DNA of 64,000 nucleotides from Blasia pusilla (Eukaryota > Marchantiophyta > Marchantiopsida > Blasiales). The DNA is taken from the NCBI GenBank assembly GCA_050084515.1, contig CM114274.1:15252001-15316000 (forward strand). The letters are read 5' to 3'. The notes under the pieces were generated by a model. The model was not told where the DNA came from and did not search any database. It saw only the letters and a list, made by a program, of their open reading frames with translations. Position 1 is the first letter of the stretch, and every line of letters starts with the position of its first letter. This document shows positions 39,184 through 49,916 of this stretch, piece after piece. A program made the position numbers and the translations under genes.

Positions 39184-40600
39184 ATGGCATCTTCCTCTCC
39201 CTCTAGTGTGCCAGTGGAGGAGACTTGGGAGCCATTACTTGGGCCCAAGCTTACGGGAGGTGAGAAACGACGCTTGACACAGTTCCTACGGGCTTATAGG
39301 AGTTGTTTTGCCTTTAGCATGAAGGAGTTGGGTTCTCTGGTTGGACCCGGTATACGGATTGATTTGGCTAGTGATACGCCAATCTTCCGTCGTCCCTACC
39401 GATATAGTGATATGGAGAGGACTTGATTGAGTAGGACGTTGGACCTTTTGGAGGCTGGATTAGTGGAGTTGTCGCATGGAGAGTATGCATCAGCCATTGT
39501 CATGCCTGCTAAAAAGGATATGCATGGCAACTACACGGATAGGCGGATGTGTGGAGATTACCGTCCTATCAATCGGCAAACCAAGGCCGATAGGTATGCC
39601 ATGCCTACACCTTAGGAGATCTTTGATGTGGTGGGGCAGGCAAAGATTTTCAGTACTTTGGATCTTCGGGCAGGATACCATCAATTGCCGATTCGGGAGA
39701 GTGACAAGGCCAAGACAGCATTTTGGGGTGTCAACTCTCATGGCAAGGATTGTTTGTACCAGTGGAAATTCTTACCCTTTGGGTTGAAGAATGCACCTGC
39801 CGAATTTCAAAGAGTGATGGACAGGATCCTAGCAGGGTTGGATTTTTTTCGGTGTTACATTGATGATATCTTGGTGTTCAATAACACGGTGGAGGAGCAT
39901 CACATACATTTGCAGATGGTGTTTGAGCGGTTGAAAGCTCATGGTCTACGTTTGCATCCAGGAAAGTGTAAGTTCTTCCATGAGGATGTTGAGTACTTGG
40001 GTCATGTGATCTATCCAGGTGGTTTGGGAGTTCAGCAAGCAAAGGTGGAGGCTATTGCACTTATTCCGCGTCCGGTAGATGTGAGTAGAGTTCGAGCATT
40101 CATGGGATTGGCGAACTACTATCGAAGGTATGTGAAAGGATTTAGTGCTATGGCAAAGCCTTTGAACCAATTGCTGAAATCAGATCAAGAGTGGCATTGG
40201 GGAGATGATCAGGAGAGAGCTTTTGTGGAGCTTAAGGCCCAGTTGGTGGCGGCGCCTATCTTGAGGAGACCTATCAGAGGGCGCCCATTTCAGTTACACA
40301 CTGATTGGAGTAGGTTGGGACTTGGAGCGGTGTTGACACAACATGATGATAAGCACATGGAGTTTGTGGTGACCCATGCAAGTCGTTCGAATAATGCAAA
40401 TGGAGTCGCTATAGTTCATATGAGGGAGAGTGCTTGGCGAAGAGTGTGGGTGTGGGCACACTTTAGGTGTTACTTGTTTGGCACCCATTTACCCTTGTTA
40501 CTGATCACCAACCGCTCAAGTGGTTGATGGAGTCGGACAAGCTTACGGGGAAGCTTGCACGGTGGGCTCTTATCTTACAGAGTATGACTTCCGGTGGTAC
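39184..40600 (+). pseudogene. Gypsy reverse transcriptase and RNase H
   Basis: Pre-RT text (frame 39184-39426) leads into the RT fingers (AIVMPAKKD, MCGDYRPIN; frame 39427-39615). After a TAG at 39613-39615 the same frame continues as 39628-40527 with LDLRAGYHQ, FGLKNAPAEFQ and the catalytic YIDD (39856-39867), then LGHVI and FMGLANYYRRY. RNase H follows with LHTDWSRLGLGAVL. A frameshift near 40515 moves the RNase H tail (HQPLKWLMESDKLTGKLARW) to another frame. It copies the element's RNA in an intact relative. Confidence 0.92.
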
Positions 40601-41361
40601 ATAGACCTGGAGTTGCCAACCTTGATGCTGATGGGTTGAGTAGGAACCCATGTACTACCCAAGAGGATACAACTGGGGCTAGATGGCATGGCGAGGTTGA
40701 TGAAGAGATGGTGCCAGGTTGGCATGCATCCGCCTTTTTATGTTGGTTAGGGATGGACTCTAGTATGGAGGACCACATGATATCTTACTCTACTTACTGG
40801 GTAGATGGCCAGCCTTCATATCCTAAGGTTGGAGATGGTGGTACGGATCAGCGTGATATTCATGATGATGCATTGGTGTTGGAGTTCCTACGGACCAGTA
40901 GGATGCCAGGCATAGTGAGTGCCAAGGAGCGAGACCGTGTTCTTCAACGTGCTAAGAGGTATCGATTGGAGGGAACCCATATTCTCCGCGTGTGGGAGGA
41001 TGGTAGAGTACGAGTAGTGCCACATTTGGCTCAGAGAGAGCGCATTGTGCGACATGCCCATGAGGAGTTGGGACATTTTGGGGTAAAGCGTACGTATAGC
41101 TTACTCCTTGGCCAGTATTGGTGGCATGGCATGCATACTCACGTGCAGCAGTTGGTGTCACATTGTATGGTTTGTGACCGGGTGAGGGCATCATTTAATG
41201 CCCCTACACCACAATTACACCCCTTGCCTATTATGGGGTTGGGTTACCGTTGGAGTGTGGACTTTGCGGGACCGTTACCGTTGACTGTACGACATCATCG
41301 ATATGTGTTGGTGATGGTGGAGCACTTCTCCAAGTGGATTGAGTTGGTGGCATTACCGGAC
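40594..41361 (+). pseudogene. Gypsy integrase, N-terminal half
   Basis: One frame carries HRPGVANLDADGLSR, the usual RNase H-integrase junction, then the HHCC zinc domain (HEELGH, then CMVC; cysteines near 41164-41175) and the start of the catalytic core, WSVDFAGPLP, with the first catalytic Asp at 41260-41262. Homology stops at ELVALPDN (about 41361), where the sequence flips to the opposite strand, so the second Asp and the Glu of the DDE triad are lost. Confidence 0.9.
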
Positions 41362-41852
41362 AACATCCATACGTGGAGTCAAACACATCATGTGCCAACC
41401 CCTAGAACACCGATCACACACCAACATACAGGCTGCGTTACCAGCAGATCCACACAACATGCACCTCAAGCTAGCACGTATCATGGCTAAGCTTGGGTCA
41501 ACAATACCATCCACATTTGGAAGATGACATGGTGCACAATTACGTACATGGTCCTTCCAAACAACTCCATCACGACCCTCCAACATGAGAACTCCAGAAG
41601 CTAACACCTCGTGCACCCGTAAAATAGTGCGGCCTGCCGTCACATCCAACGTTGTCGGTGCAATCTGCTGCAAATAGACAAAGTCCCCCACATGGAACCT
41701 ACGAATCGATGGTCGATAACCTCCACCTCGAATGGTTGCATACCGCAACGTATCCCTGTGTTGAGCAATGGCAAGATTCTCAAAGGCTGTTGGCATAACT
41801 CTTCGAAAGAGCTCCGCCCGCTGAGAACACACCCTCATCCACATCTCTGGGA
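41362..41852 (-). pseudogene. Inverted integrase C-terminus fused to a PHD finger
   Basis: Read on -, a frame from 41844 down to 41353 carries an integrase-type C-terminal domain (FHVGDFVYLQQ, then VWKDHVRNC) and, 25 residues later, a zinc pattern CMLC-x11-CDRC-x4-H-x2-C (residues 128-154, about 41463-41383) ending CLTP. This is the front two-thirds of a PHD finger; the last Cys pair would lie beyond the breakpoint. PHD fingers typically read histone H3 tails. In a normal element this piece would follow the integrase core on +, so an internal inversion with loss of core sequence is inferred. A second copy of the PHD at 31.25 kb argues that it belongs to the family. Confidence 0.85.
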
Positions 41853-41958
41853 GTTGTGGTACACTTGTGTTTGTGGATACTCTCGTCTATGTTATGTATA
41901 TATGTGAGTATGGTCTGTCAGCGATGTATGTTGTATGACGATGTGGATTCGCACGACA
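41853..41958 (+). repeat. Extra copy of LTR 3' tail (106 bp)
   Basis: Near-identical to 42328-42433, starting GTTGTGGTACAC and ending CGCACGACA. It abuts the inverted pol fragment on one side and, after CC, the complete 3' LTR on the other. It is probably the end of another LTR fused here by recombination. Confidence 0.85.
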
Positions 41959-41960
41959 CC

Positions 41961-42433
41961 TGTCATGACCATACGGATTATGTCGTAGAGTATAGAGTGC
42001 TAGTAGAGGCCATTCCTTATGTAGGACGTAGTGGCTTGGTAGAGATGAGGTTCCATACATAGGGTTGGGGGTTACTTAGTTGGGGGTGACTTTCCCAGTA
42101 GGGCCCGCTCTTAGGTTGGAGGATATAAGGTGGAGTGCACTCAAAGAACAGTCAGTTCTTTGAGTTGAGCCTGTTGCGTTGGGAGTTAGCCTTGGTAGTG
42201 AGTAGAGCTCTTGGCTATGGTGTTTCCCGCAAGCTTCGACCTAGATTCTTCCATTGTGGAGTGGGTTTGGCTCGATTGTATGTGATTGTATACGTGTTTT
42301 ATGACAGTAGGTCTTTCACGGATTTCAGTTGTGGTACACTTGTGTTTGTGGATACTCTCGTCTATGTTATGTATGTATGTGAGTATGATATGTCAGCGAT
42401 GTATGTTGTATGACGATGTGGATTCGCACGACA
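41961..42433 (+). repeat. 3' LTR of gypsy element, complete (473 bp)
   Basis: Starts TGTCATGACC and ends CGCACGACA, so the ends are short inverted repeats. GGATATAAGG at 42121-42130 is a TATA candidate, followed by a perfect CTCAAAGAAC/GTTCTTTGAG hairpin with AGTCA loop. GCTT follows directly. Confidence 0.9.
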
Positions 42434-43762
42434 GCTTCCTAGGGAGATGCTATGCACTTAGGAAGATTCAACACGATTAGCGCTTGGCAGCTTCTCGGCT
42501 ACCTACGAAACATGCAACTAGTTGAGTCTTTGGGAATCTAGCTAAGTCTTCTGCTTGCAAAGCTCAAGTTCAAAAGCTTCAAGATAAAGCTAGAAGAAGT
42601 AGAGGACGAACTCTACCACGAACACGGATCCAAGAAAATATGAGGTACTTTTTTTTCCTGTTTCTACTCTAGACATCAGATTGTCTTAATTCACATGGAG
42701 GATCTTACTATGAATGGACATGACACCTCATGAAACTTGACAAGTCTTCTTAAATTGAGCCTAGTATACTAAGTGGAAAGCTAGAATTGAGAGAAGCTTT
42801 TAGTCATTAGATTAATTCCTTATGATTTTTTCCTTTCAAATTCAAATTATTTATTTTAAATCATGAAATAGAAATTTCTTCTTAAAATCTAAATTTGATA
42901 AGAAGGAATTAAATTTTATAACTATACGAAATTTTTCCAAGGGAAATTTTCTGATTTTCAAAAATCTCATTGGTGTTCATTATCTTTGCTACTTCAAAAT
43001 TTAAAATTAAATTTTAAGGGCTCATAATATTAAATATAATAAATTTCAAATTTCAAACTCAGTTTGGAAAGAAAATTAAACTATATTTGGAAAAAGTGAT
43101 GATAACTTAATAAGAAAATGGTGGAGGGAGGATTATTCGTCAAAATGACTAAAGATCTCTTCTTTTTGCATTAATTTTAATTTCAAACTTAGTTGGGAGA
43201 AATTTTGAATTATATTTTGGAAAAAAATTTCAAAATAAATGATTTTCTTTTCCTAATAGAGAGATGGGTATTAGAAACTGGAACGATAACCACTTTTGCC
43301 TCTCTTGATAAGGGAAAAGACATGATTTTTTTTCAAAGTGAAGACATCTATCATTATTAATATTCAAGCATAAGCAGATCTTTGCTAGTTTTATGTCATT
43401 TTTTAGTGTTAAACTCTAAAAATTCAACATGTGTCCAATGGTTTCATATTACCACTCTTTGGATATCCTCATTTCCAACCATCTCACCTAGTACATTGCA
43501 CATGGAATAAATTACTGGTACGAGTGGAAGCTCTCAGCAACTTGTACAAAATAGTCACAACTAGGCTTTGCAAGGTTGCACGAAAAAAGAAAACTCCGGA
43601 CATCTCCACAGACATGCCGCTCGGGTACCCGTGGTCTGCATTCGAGCCCGTGGAGCTTGCCGTGTAAACCATAGCCGGCTCAGCGGGCTCAAGGGTGGGC
43701 CGCGAGTTCTCGGGCCTGCATGGACATGTACGTCCCTATGACTAACATAAGTCTACGAACAC
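42434..43762. other. AT-rich intergenic, no gene seen
   Basis: Very AT-rich between 42640 and 43440. The end of the interval is less so, but no frame is recognisable. Confidence 0.45.
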
Positions 43763-44113
43763 TGTCACATCTTATTTCGACGTAGTAGAATTCTATCGCG
43801 TCGACGATATAGAGAGTCAACGACCTGTTTGGGTGTAACTTTGTCCCGAGATGTCGAATGAGGTTGGCGACAAGTCTATTGTGTCGTGAACGTCGTTTAT
43901 GGCGATTTCCCTATTTTGGTTTTGGTCCGTCATGTGACCCGTTGACCGAGTCAACGGTCAATGCAGGTTAGGTTGTTGTGGGATCCCGTTGTACATGCGT
44001 GAGTATCTTTTGTTTATGTGTGGATCTACCCATATGTTTGGGAAGATCGGTGTTGTGTGGTGTAGAGATGTGACCAGCGATGTGGATTGTGTAGCGATGT
44101 GTATGCCCACAAT
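43763..44113 (+). repeat. Gypsy-type LTR (solo or fragment), + orientation
   Basis: Starts TGTCACATCTTATTTCGACG and ends near GCGATGTGTATGCCCACAA. Its last 135 bp parallels the tail of the LTR at 41961-42433 (GTTGTGG start, CAGCGATGT, then GTAGCGATGTG). Its first 200 bp matches the complement of 56510-56732. No matching internal coding region adjoins it. Confidence 0.75.
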
Positions 44114-44328
44114 AATGTCTACAAAATTATGTCTGTGTGGATCCAGATTTCCACGGCTTGCACCCATGCTCGCCTTGCTTAGAACATAGACCTGGGCTCG
44201 GCCAACGCACATTTAGTCCAATGACCCATCATCCATTCTTGCAACCCATTTTGTGATTCACGCCTCACTCGTAGAGGCCCGCATTATGCCTGTTTGGCCT
44301 ACCCTAAGCCTGCACAAGGCCCACATTG

Positions 44329-45694
44329 TGTCGCGATCCTCCTAACCAAACGAAAGTCAAGCAAAACATCTGAACTTTAGTGGGCTCATGCTAGGATGGT
44401 TGCGCTTTGGAGAGGTCTCTTGGAAGAGTCGCAAGAGACAAAACGCTCGAATAGAGTTTGTGTGTTTCATGTGTTTATGGTCACACCAGGAAACCTCGAC
44501 CAAACGTGACCCAAAACTTAAGAGGACTCAAGTCTAGGAAGGTTAGTTGCCAAAGATGCGAGAAGCGGATTTGGAACGCGACTAGCCTTTGGAGTTTTGA
44601 CTGTATTTCGGACCATAATGTTTAGTCCCAAAATACGTTCAAAATAAGTAAGGTGGTGGTGGAACGCTTATGATGCAAAGTGGCGATGCTAAATTATGCT
44701 TATTATTGCAAGCAAAAACCTAAGGCTTAAGGCAAAAGAGGAATTACGGATAAGCTTTTAGAACACAATTCGGTGTTAAGGGGTCGGCTTCCCAGAACTT
44801 CACGTTAAAAGGTTTGCGTTGATAAGGATGTCAACCTCTCAAGAGGGGGTGAGTGTTGCGACCCTCCTAACTAAATGAACGCCAAGCGAAACATCAAAAC
44901 TTTAGCAGGCTCATGCTAGGATGGTTACACTTTGGAGAGGTCTCTTGGAAGAATTGCAAGAGACGAAACGCGCGAATAGAGTTTGTGGATTTCATGCGTT
45001 TATGGTCACGACCAGGAAACCTAGACCAAACTTGAACCAAGACTTGACAAGAGTCGAGTCTAGGAAGGTTAGTTTCCAAAGAGGTGAGAACCAAATTTGG
45101 AACGCGACTAGCTTTTGGGATCTTGATTGTGTTTCCGACCATACTGTTTATATTGAGGATTGAGTTATAGTCAAGCTCATGAGACACCTGAACTACTACA
45201 TCAGGTACTCATATGAAGTAGGGAAGCTTAATCTTGGTTAGTAAGTTAAGCATGATTATCTTAACTAGGGTTAGTTAATCACAGTTAGTCTAACTTGAGA
45301 CTATGGTTAAGGTTAGGGTTAGGGTTCCTTATACATACCCTATATAATTGAGAAGGGGACCAGCCTCCACTCATTCTCTTATTGAAACTTTCATTCTCCA
45401 TGGTGGTGTGTGAGTGTGAGAGTCGTTTCCTACCAGTTATGCTTCTTTAGCAATTTTGCACAATTTAGTCCCGAAATGCATTCGGAACAAGTAAGGTGGC
45501 GTTGGAAAGCTTATGATGCAAAGTAGAGATGCCGAATGATGCTTATTTTTGCAAGTGACAACCTAAGACTTAAGCCAAAAGAGGAATTGTGGGTTAGCTA
45601 CCAGAACGCAATTTGGTGTGAAGGGATCGAGTTCCCACAACTTGACATTAAAAGTTTTGCGTTGATGATGCATCAACCTCTAATGAGGGGTGAG
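44329..45694 (+). repeat. Tandem array of about 525 bp LTR-plus-polypurine units
   Basis: Two units start with TGT(C/T)GCGA(T/C)CCTCCTAAC at 44329 and 44854; a third start, at 45695, opens a full-length LTR. Spacing is 525 bp and, after removing the solo copia LTR, 524 bp. Each unit is the first part of the LTR followed by a segment ending in a purine run (AAGAGGGGGTGAG, or its variant) just before the next TGT. This looks like repeated joining of LTR start and element 3' end. Confidence 0.75.
45151..45463 (+). mobile_element. Solo copia LTR
   Basis: Matches the copia 3' LTR at 51468-51783 along its whole length, including CCCTATATAATTGAGAAG (TATA box). It interrupts the repeat unit exactly where neighbouring units read ATGTTTAGTCCC, and TTTA is present on both sides (45147-45150 and 45464-45467), a target-site duplication with the empty site visible in the neighbour unit at about 44620. 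Confidence 0.88.
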
Positions 45695-46661
45695 TGTCGC
45701 AACCCTTATAACCAAATGAACTCCAAGCGAAACATCAAAAATTTAGTGGGCTCAAGCTAAGATGGTTGCACTTTAGAGAGGACTCTTGGAAAAGTCAAAG
45801 GAGACAAAACGATCGAATAGAGTTTGTGTGTTTCATGCGTTTAAAGTCACAACCAAGAAAACCAAGACCAAATGTGAACCAAGACTTGAGAAGAGTCGAG
45901 TCTAGGAAGGTTGGTTGCCAAAGAGGTGAGAATCGGATTTGAAACGCGACTAGCGTTTTGGGTTTTGACTATGTTTAGGACCATAACATTTAGTCCCAAA
46001 ATACGCTTGGGACAAGTAAGGGCGTTGGAATGCTTATGAAAAGCCAATTATAATGCGCCAAAGATCTCAGCAAACGCACGAATAGAGGTTGAGAAACTTC
46101 CTGAAACAGACTCTATAGGGAGTTGGGTTGAGGGCCAAAAAGAGGGGTCCGACTTTCTTTTCCCCAAATTTGGGGGAGGGCAAAAATCCCGAGAAGTACT
46201 AGTAAGAGGGAGTGTCTCCAAGGATGCTTGGAACCCAAACCCCACTTTGGGGTGCCATGGGGTCGCTCAAGGGATAGGAATGGAGCAAGAGTTGCAATTG
46301 GGTGTTGGGACTCGGAACCCACACTTGGTCTAAGGGAGTGGATTACAAATGCCACAATTGGTTTCCAACCCGCAACTCATTTTAGTGTATCTCGGTTAGG
46401 GACTCATTGGAAGTCCATTGGACAGTTGGGACCTCTAGGTGTGAAAACGCTGTTTGAGGTCCTTGGATTGACTTGAAAGTCTGTCCTAAGTCTTGCCCAT
46501 GTTGTAAAGCGAGAAACTAGGAAGGTTGACCTTGATGAGAGATCGAGTCAAAAGCTCGGTGAGTTAGAGCTCTGATTGACCCAGACTCGACTATCGTGAG
46601 TGTGTGATAGGTGTAGGTTAGTAGTGAGAGCGTGTCCTACTGAACGTACGCTTCCGCAACA
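45695..46661 (+). repeat. Long LTR (about 967 bp) of an unassigned LTR element
   Basis: Starts TGTCGCAACCC, ends CTTCCGCAACA, and pairs with 51829-52820 in the same orientation. The ends are inverted-repeat like (TGTTGCGA/TCGCAACA). Just beyond both copies is the same text (AGATT(G/A)ACGTTCA(G/A)GAGAGTA), so both are followed by the same internal start. Confidence 0.75.
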
Positions 46662-47885
46662 GTAAAGATTGACGTTCAGGAGAGTATGCACATGACATAG
46701 TGCCCCGTGGAGAGCTCGTAGCAAGCCCACTCTTAGGCCAGCAGTTGGCACGCGCAAGTTGTATTGCACAATCTAGCCGATGGCTCATAGCCCATACACC
46801 CATTAAATTCTTGCACGTCTCACTTAATATGAGCCCGCACCCGTTCTTGCGTCCGAAGTCTGCGTGGCGTGGGCCACTAGGATACCAAAAAAAACCCAAG
46901 TAAGGGACATGTTGGGCAAGTCTCTTTCTATGTAATCTTAGCCTCACCTGCCCCACCCTTACCTTCCACCATGAGCTATATGTATAGGCTTCATCTCTTA
47001 CAATCCATATCCACATTTTCCTATCCATGTTCATGATAGGGATGGACTTGTCTGCTTTTATGTAACCATGTTTATCATCCTATTATTAACGTTAACTCTT
47101 CTTGAGAAGCTCTACATGAGCACCACATGTAAGGGCTCTTAATTTTACCCTATATTTTAACCTTTACTAAGCTAAAACTGAAATGGGAAGAGGTTTTGGT
47201 ATTGTATTAATTTTCTATTTAAATAAAAAATTTATCAATCTTCCTCAAATTTAGTATACTAGTAATGTTTTTGTCCGTGCGATACACTAGGTGAGAGGAT
47301 TGGAAATGAAATGACTCACATATGGACAATGATAATATGAAGACTTTTGACAAATGATGAATTTCTAGAATTAACATTCAAAAAGATAAAGAATAATAAG
47401 AAAGAAAGATTTCCTTAATAATGAATCTAACTTGCCTTTAAAAAAATATTCCATTTCTTCTCCTTTTTAATTGGGGAAAGATGAAGTTATTTCTTGTGCA
47501 ATCCCCTTCTTTCAATAAATTCACCCATTTGATCAAATTTTCTCCTAGAGTAGAGATGAAATTTTTCTCAAATTTTAAAATAAAAAATATTTTAGAAAAA
47601 ATTATCTTTATTATTTTGAATAATAATTCTTGTCCAAATATTTTTGTATTAGCTTTCATTTTTTTTTCCCAAAGTTTGAATTAAACTTGCCTCCAAACTA
47701 AATTTGAAAGGGAAATCAATGAGAGCTAAATTATTTAGCTCTCATTGAAGATTTGAGGCGGAGCTGTAAAGATGACGACCTTTGGAGGTGTTTTTTAGGG
47801 CCTTCCCGATCGATTAGGCAATCTGGGTCGTCAACGGTTATAATAATGTCAAATGCTCAAGGTTGCACATGAACAAAGTTTGTGT
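46662..47885. other. Intergenic/element interior, no gene seen
   Basis: 46662-47040 begins as internal sequence after the long LTR. 47150-47750 is strongly AT-rich. No domain is recognised. Confidence 0.4.
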
Positions 47886-48025
47886 TGTCGTGCGCATACA
47901 CATCGCTACACAACCCACATCGCTGGTCACACCTCTACACCACACAACACCAATCTTCCAAAACACACAGATACATCTACACATAAACAAAAGATACTCA
48001 CGCATATACACCAGGATTCCACAAC
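47886..48025 (-). repeat. Gypsy-type LTR 3' tail, - orientation
   Basis: The complement of 48025-47886 begins GTTGTGG and ends GCGCACGACA, closely matching 43978-44113. It abuts the truncated 5' end of the copia coding remnant. Confidence 0.8.
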
Positions 48026-48035
48026 CGCCCCCCTG

Positions 48036-49660
48036 GGCAGTTGCCTCCCAACTCCAGATAGCAATGGTCATGGTGGATATCAAGCATATGGAGGAAGAGG
48101 CACTCAATATAACGTGACTCAATCAACTACAAACAAGTACCACACAGAATCATAAGGTGCTGACGGTGGAAACCGTTGGGGTCGAGTTTAGTAGCAGAAA
48201 GTCCCTAGATCTTGCAATTATTGTGGGATAAAAGGTCACTATGGAAAGTTTTGCTTCAAGAAGAAGGCAGATATGAAAATAGGAGCCTTATAGCAACAAA
48301 ACTATGTGGAGCAACAACACCAAGAGCAGTACCAAGAACAAAAACATTCACAAACGGAGCATCTCTTGGTCATGACTCATCATATGGGAGCAATGGTCAA
48401 GAAAGACTCGACAGCAGATTGGTACATTGACTCCGATACATCAAGTCACATGACCTCACAAGCGAAATGGTTCAATAGTTTGGAGCCAGTGAAAGATCCT
48501 GCAATTATGCTCATTGAGATGACACTCAACATCATATCACGCATACCGGTAAAGTTCCAATAGCATCAGATGGTTGCGCTCTTGGAAATATTCTCTATCT
48601 TCCTACCATTGCAAGAAATCTGATCTCTGTAGGATAGATAGTAGAACAAGGTTATCAAATGAAATTTAACGCAGATGGTTGTTTCATTGAAACAATGGAG
48701 GACCAGACTACGATAGCCAAAGGAACTAGATCTGGCAGAATGTTCAAATTAGATGTTTCTATGCCAGAGATTCAAACAAGAATGTATGGTCAAACCGGCC
48801 ACCAAGTCATAGATCTAAATATGTGACATAAAAGAATTGGACATATGAATCTTCAAAGAGTATAGAGTCTTTCATCATCTAATATGGTAATAGGACTCCC
48901 TAAATTAGCGAGTCCTGCTACATTAGAGGTATGTCATGCTTGCCTATTTGAAAAACAAGCTAGATTTCCTTTTCCAAAGCAAGGTAGAAGAGCATCCAAG
49001 ATATTGGAGTTGATCCACAGTGATGTGATGATGATCCACAGAGATATTCTTAGTGTTCCAAACATTCAGAGTTCTAGTAGAGAAGCAGACTGGTTAACAC
49101 ATTCTGAAATTGCGTTGTGATGGAGGAGGAGAGTATCTTTCAACAGAGTTTGATGACTATTTACGTCAGAATGGCATCCAATGTCAAGTGACTTGCCGTT
49201 ACACTCCACAAGAAAATGGAGTGGCTGAGAGGAAGAATCGACATATTGTTGAAGCGGCACGAGCTATGCTGAATGAGAAGAACATGCTTAAGGTGTATTA
49301 AGCAGAGGTTGTAGCATGTGCAATCTTCTTAATCAACCGAACTCCAACAGCATGAGTTCGTGATAAAACTCCATCCGAATTCATCATAGGAAGCAGTAAA
49401 CCTGATTTTTCCTTCTTGAAAGTATTTGGTTGTATTTGTTATGCTCATGTTCCTTTTGAGAGACGTTAGAAATTAGACCCCAAGTCTGAAAGATGTATCT
49501 TCATTGGCTATGCTGATGGAACTAAGGGGTATAAGCGCTACATTCCATCCTCTAGGCAACTTATTATTAGTCGGGATGTTGTCTTTGATGAGCTAAAGTC
49601 ATGGTATGCTCCATCTGAGCCTATTCCACCTCTAAATTTGTGTGTTGAGGGGGAGAATAT
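48036..49660 (+). pseudogene. Copia gag C-terminus, protease and integrase remnants
   Basis: The gag tail includes the zinc knuckle CNYCGIKGHYGKFC (about 48215-48258). The protease shows WYIDSDTSSHM, a variant of the usual DSGAS-type site (48420-48455). GAG-pre-integrase text (ACLFEKQARFPF, about 48935) and LELIHSDV follow. The integrase core is shortened: after a gap it continues RCDGGGEYLS and YTPQENGVAERKN (49190-49240), which holds the catalytic Glu region. Many stops separate the pieces. Confidence 0.85.
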
Positions 49661-49916
49661 GACTATAAATCAATAGACATTGTCTTCAATTTCCCCAAGT
49701 ACTAGTGCAGGATTAGGAGAGGTCCTAGGTTCATCAGTTAAATCTATGAGTCCATGGACGGGAAGAGTACATATTCAGTTTTTTGACACTAGTCAGAGCT
49801 CGAGTTAGGTGTCAGAGGCATCTACCTCTGAACAACAACTTTGTAGATAAAGTAGAGTTACACATCCAGTTCATAGATTCATAAATAAAGGTTTCCTTGC
49901 CACACATCATGCATAT
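49661..49916 (+). other. Copia integrase-RT linker, decayed
   Basis: Ser/Thr-rich linker text with stops between integrase and RT; no domain. Confidence 0.5.

Larger units (their letters stand above)
33256..42433 (+). mobile_element. Ty3/gypsy LTR retrotransposon with DNA methyltransferase and PHD finger (defective)
   Basis: The element is bounded by LTRs opening TGTCATGACC and closing TCGCACGACA. GCTT lies immediately before the 5' LTR (33252-33255) and immediately after the 3' LTR (42434-42437), a candidate 4 bp target-site duplication. Internal order on +: gag with two zinc knuckles, aspartic protease, C5 DNA methyltransferase, reverse transcriptase, RNase H and integrase. The integrase C-terminus plus PHD finger is now inverted. 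RT before integrase places it in Ty3/gypsy. Frameshifts and stops break every domain, so this copy cannot be autonomous. The LTRs share an obvious 345 bp with about seven substitutions by eye plus a 20 bp gap, so the insertion looks younger than its coding decay suggests. Confidence 0.93.

Noticed and set aside
35347-40530. Frameshifts in the gypsy element as programmed recoding
   Set aside because: They are numerous, scattered within domains and lack slippery-site patterns; ordinary decay (or sequencing indels) explains them better.
45308-45330. TTAGGG-like telomere motif (GGTTAGGGTTAGGGTT)
   Set aside because: It lies inside the copia LTR and recurs in diverged form in the 3' LTR at about 51630. 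Only two or three units exist, so it is LTR sequence, not an interstitial telomere.
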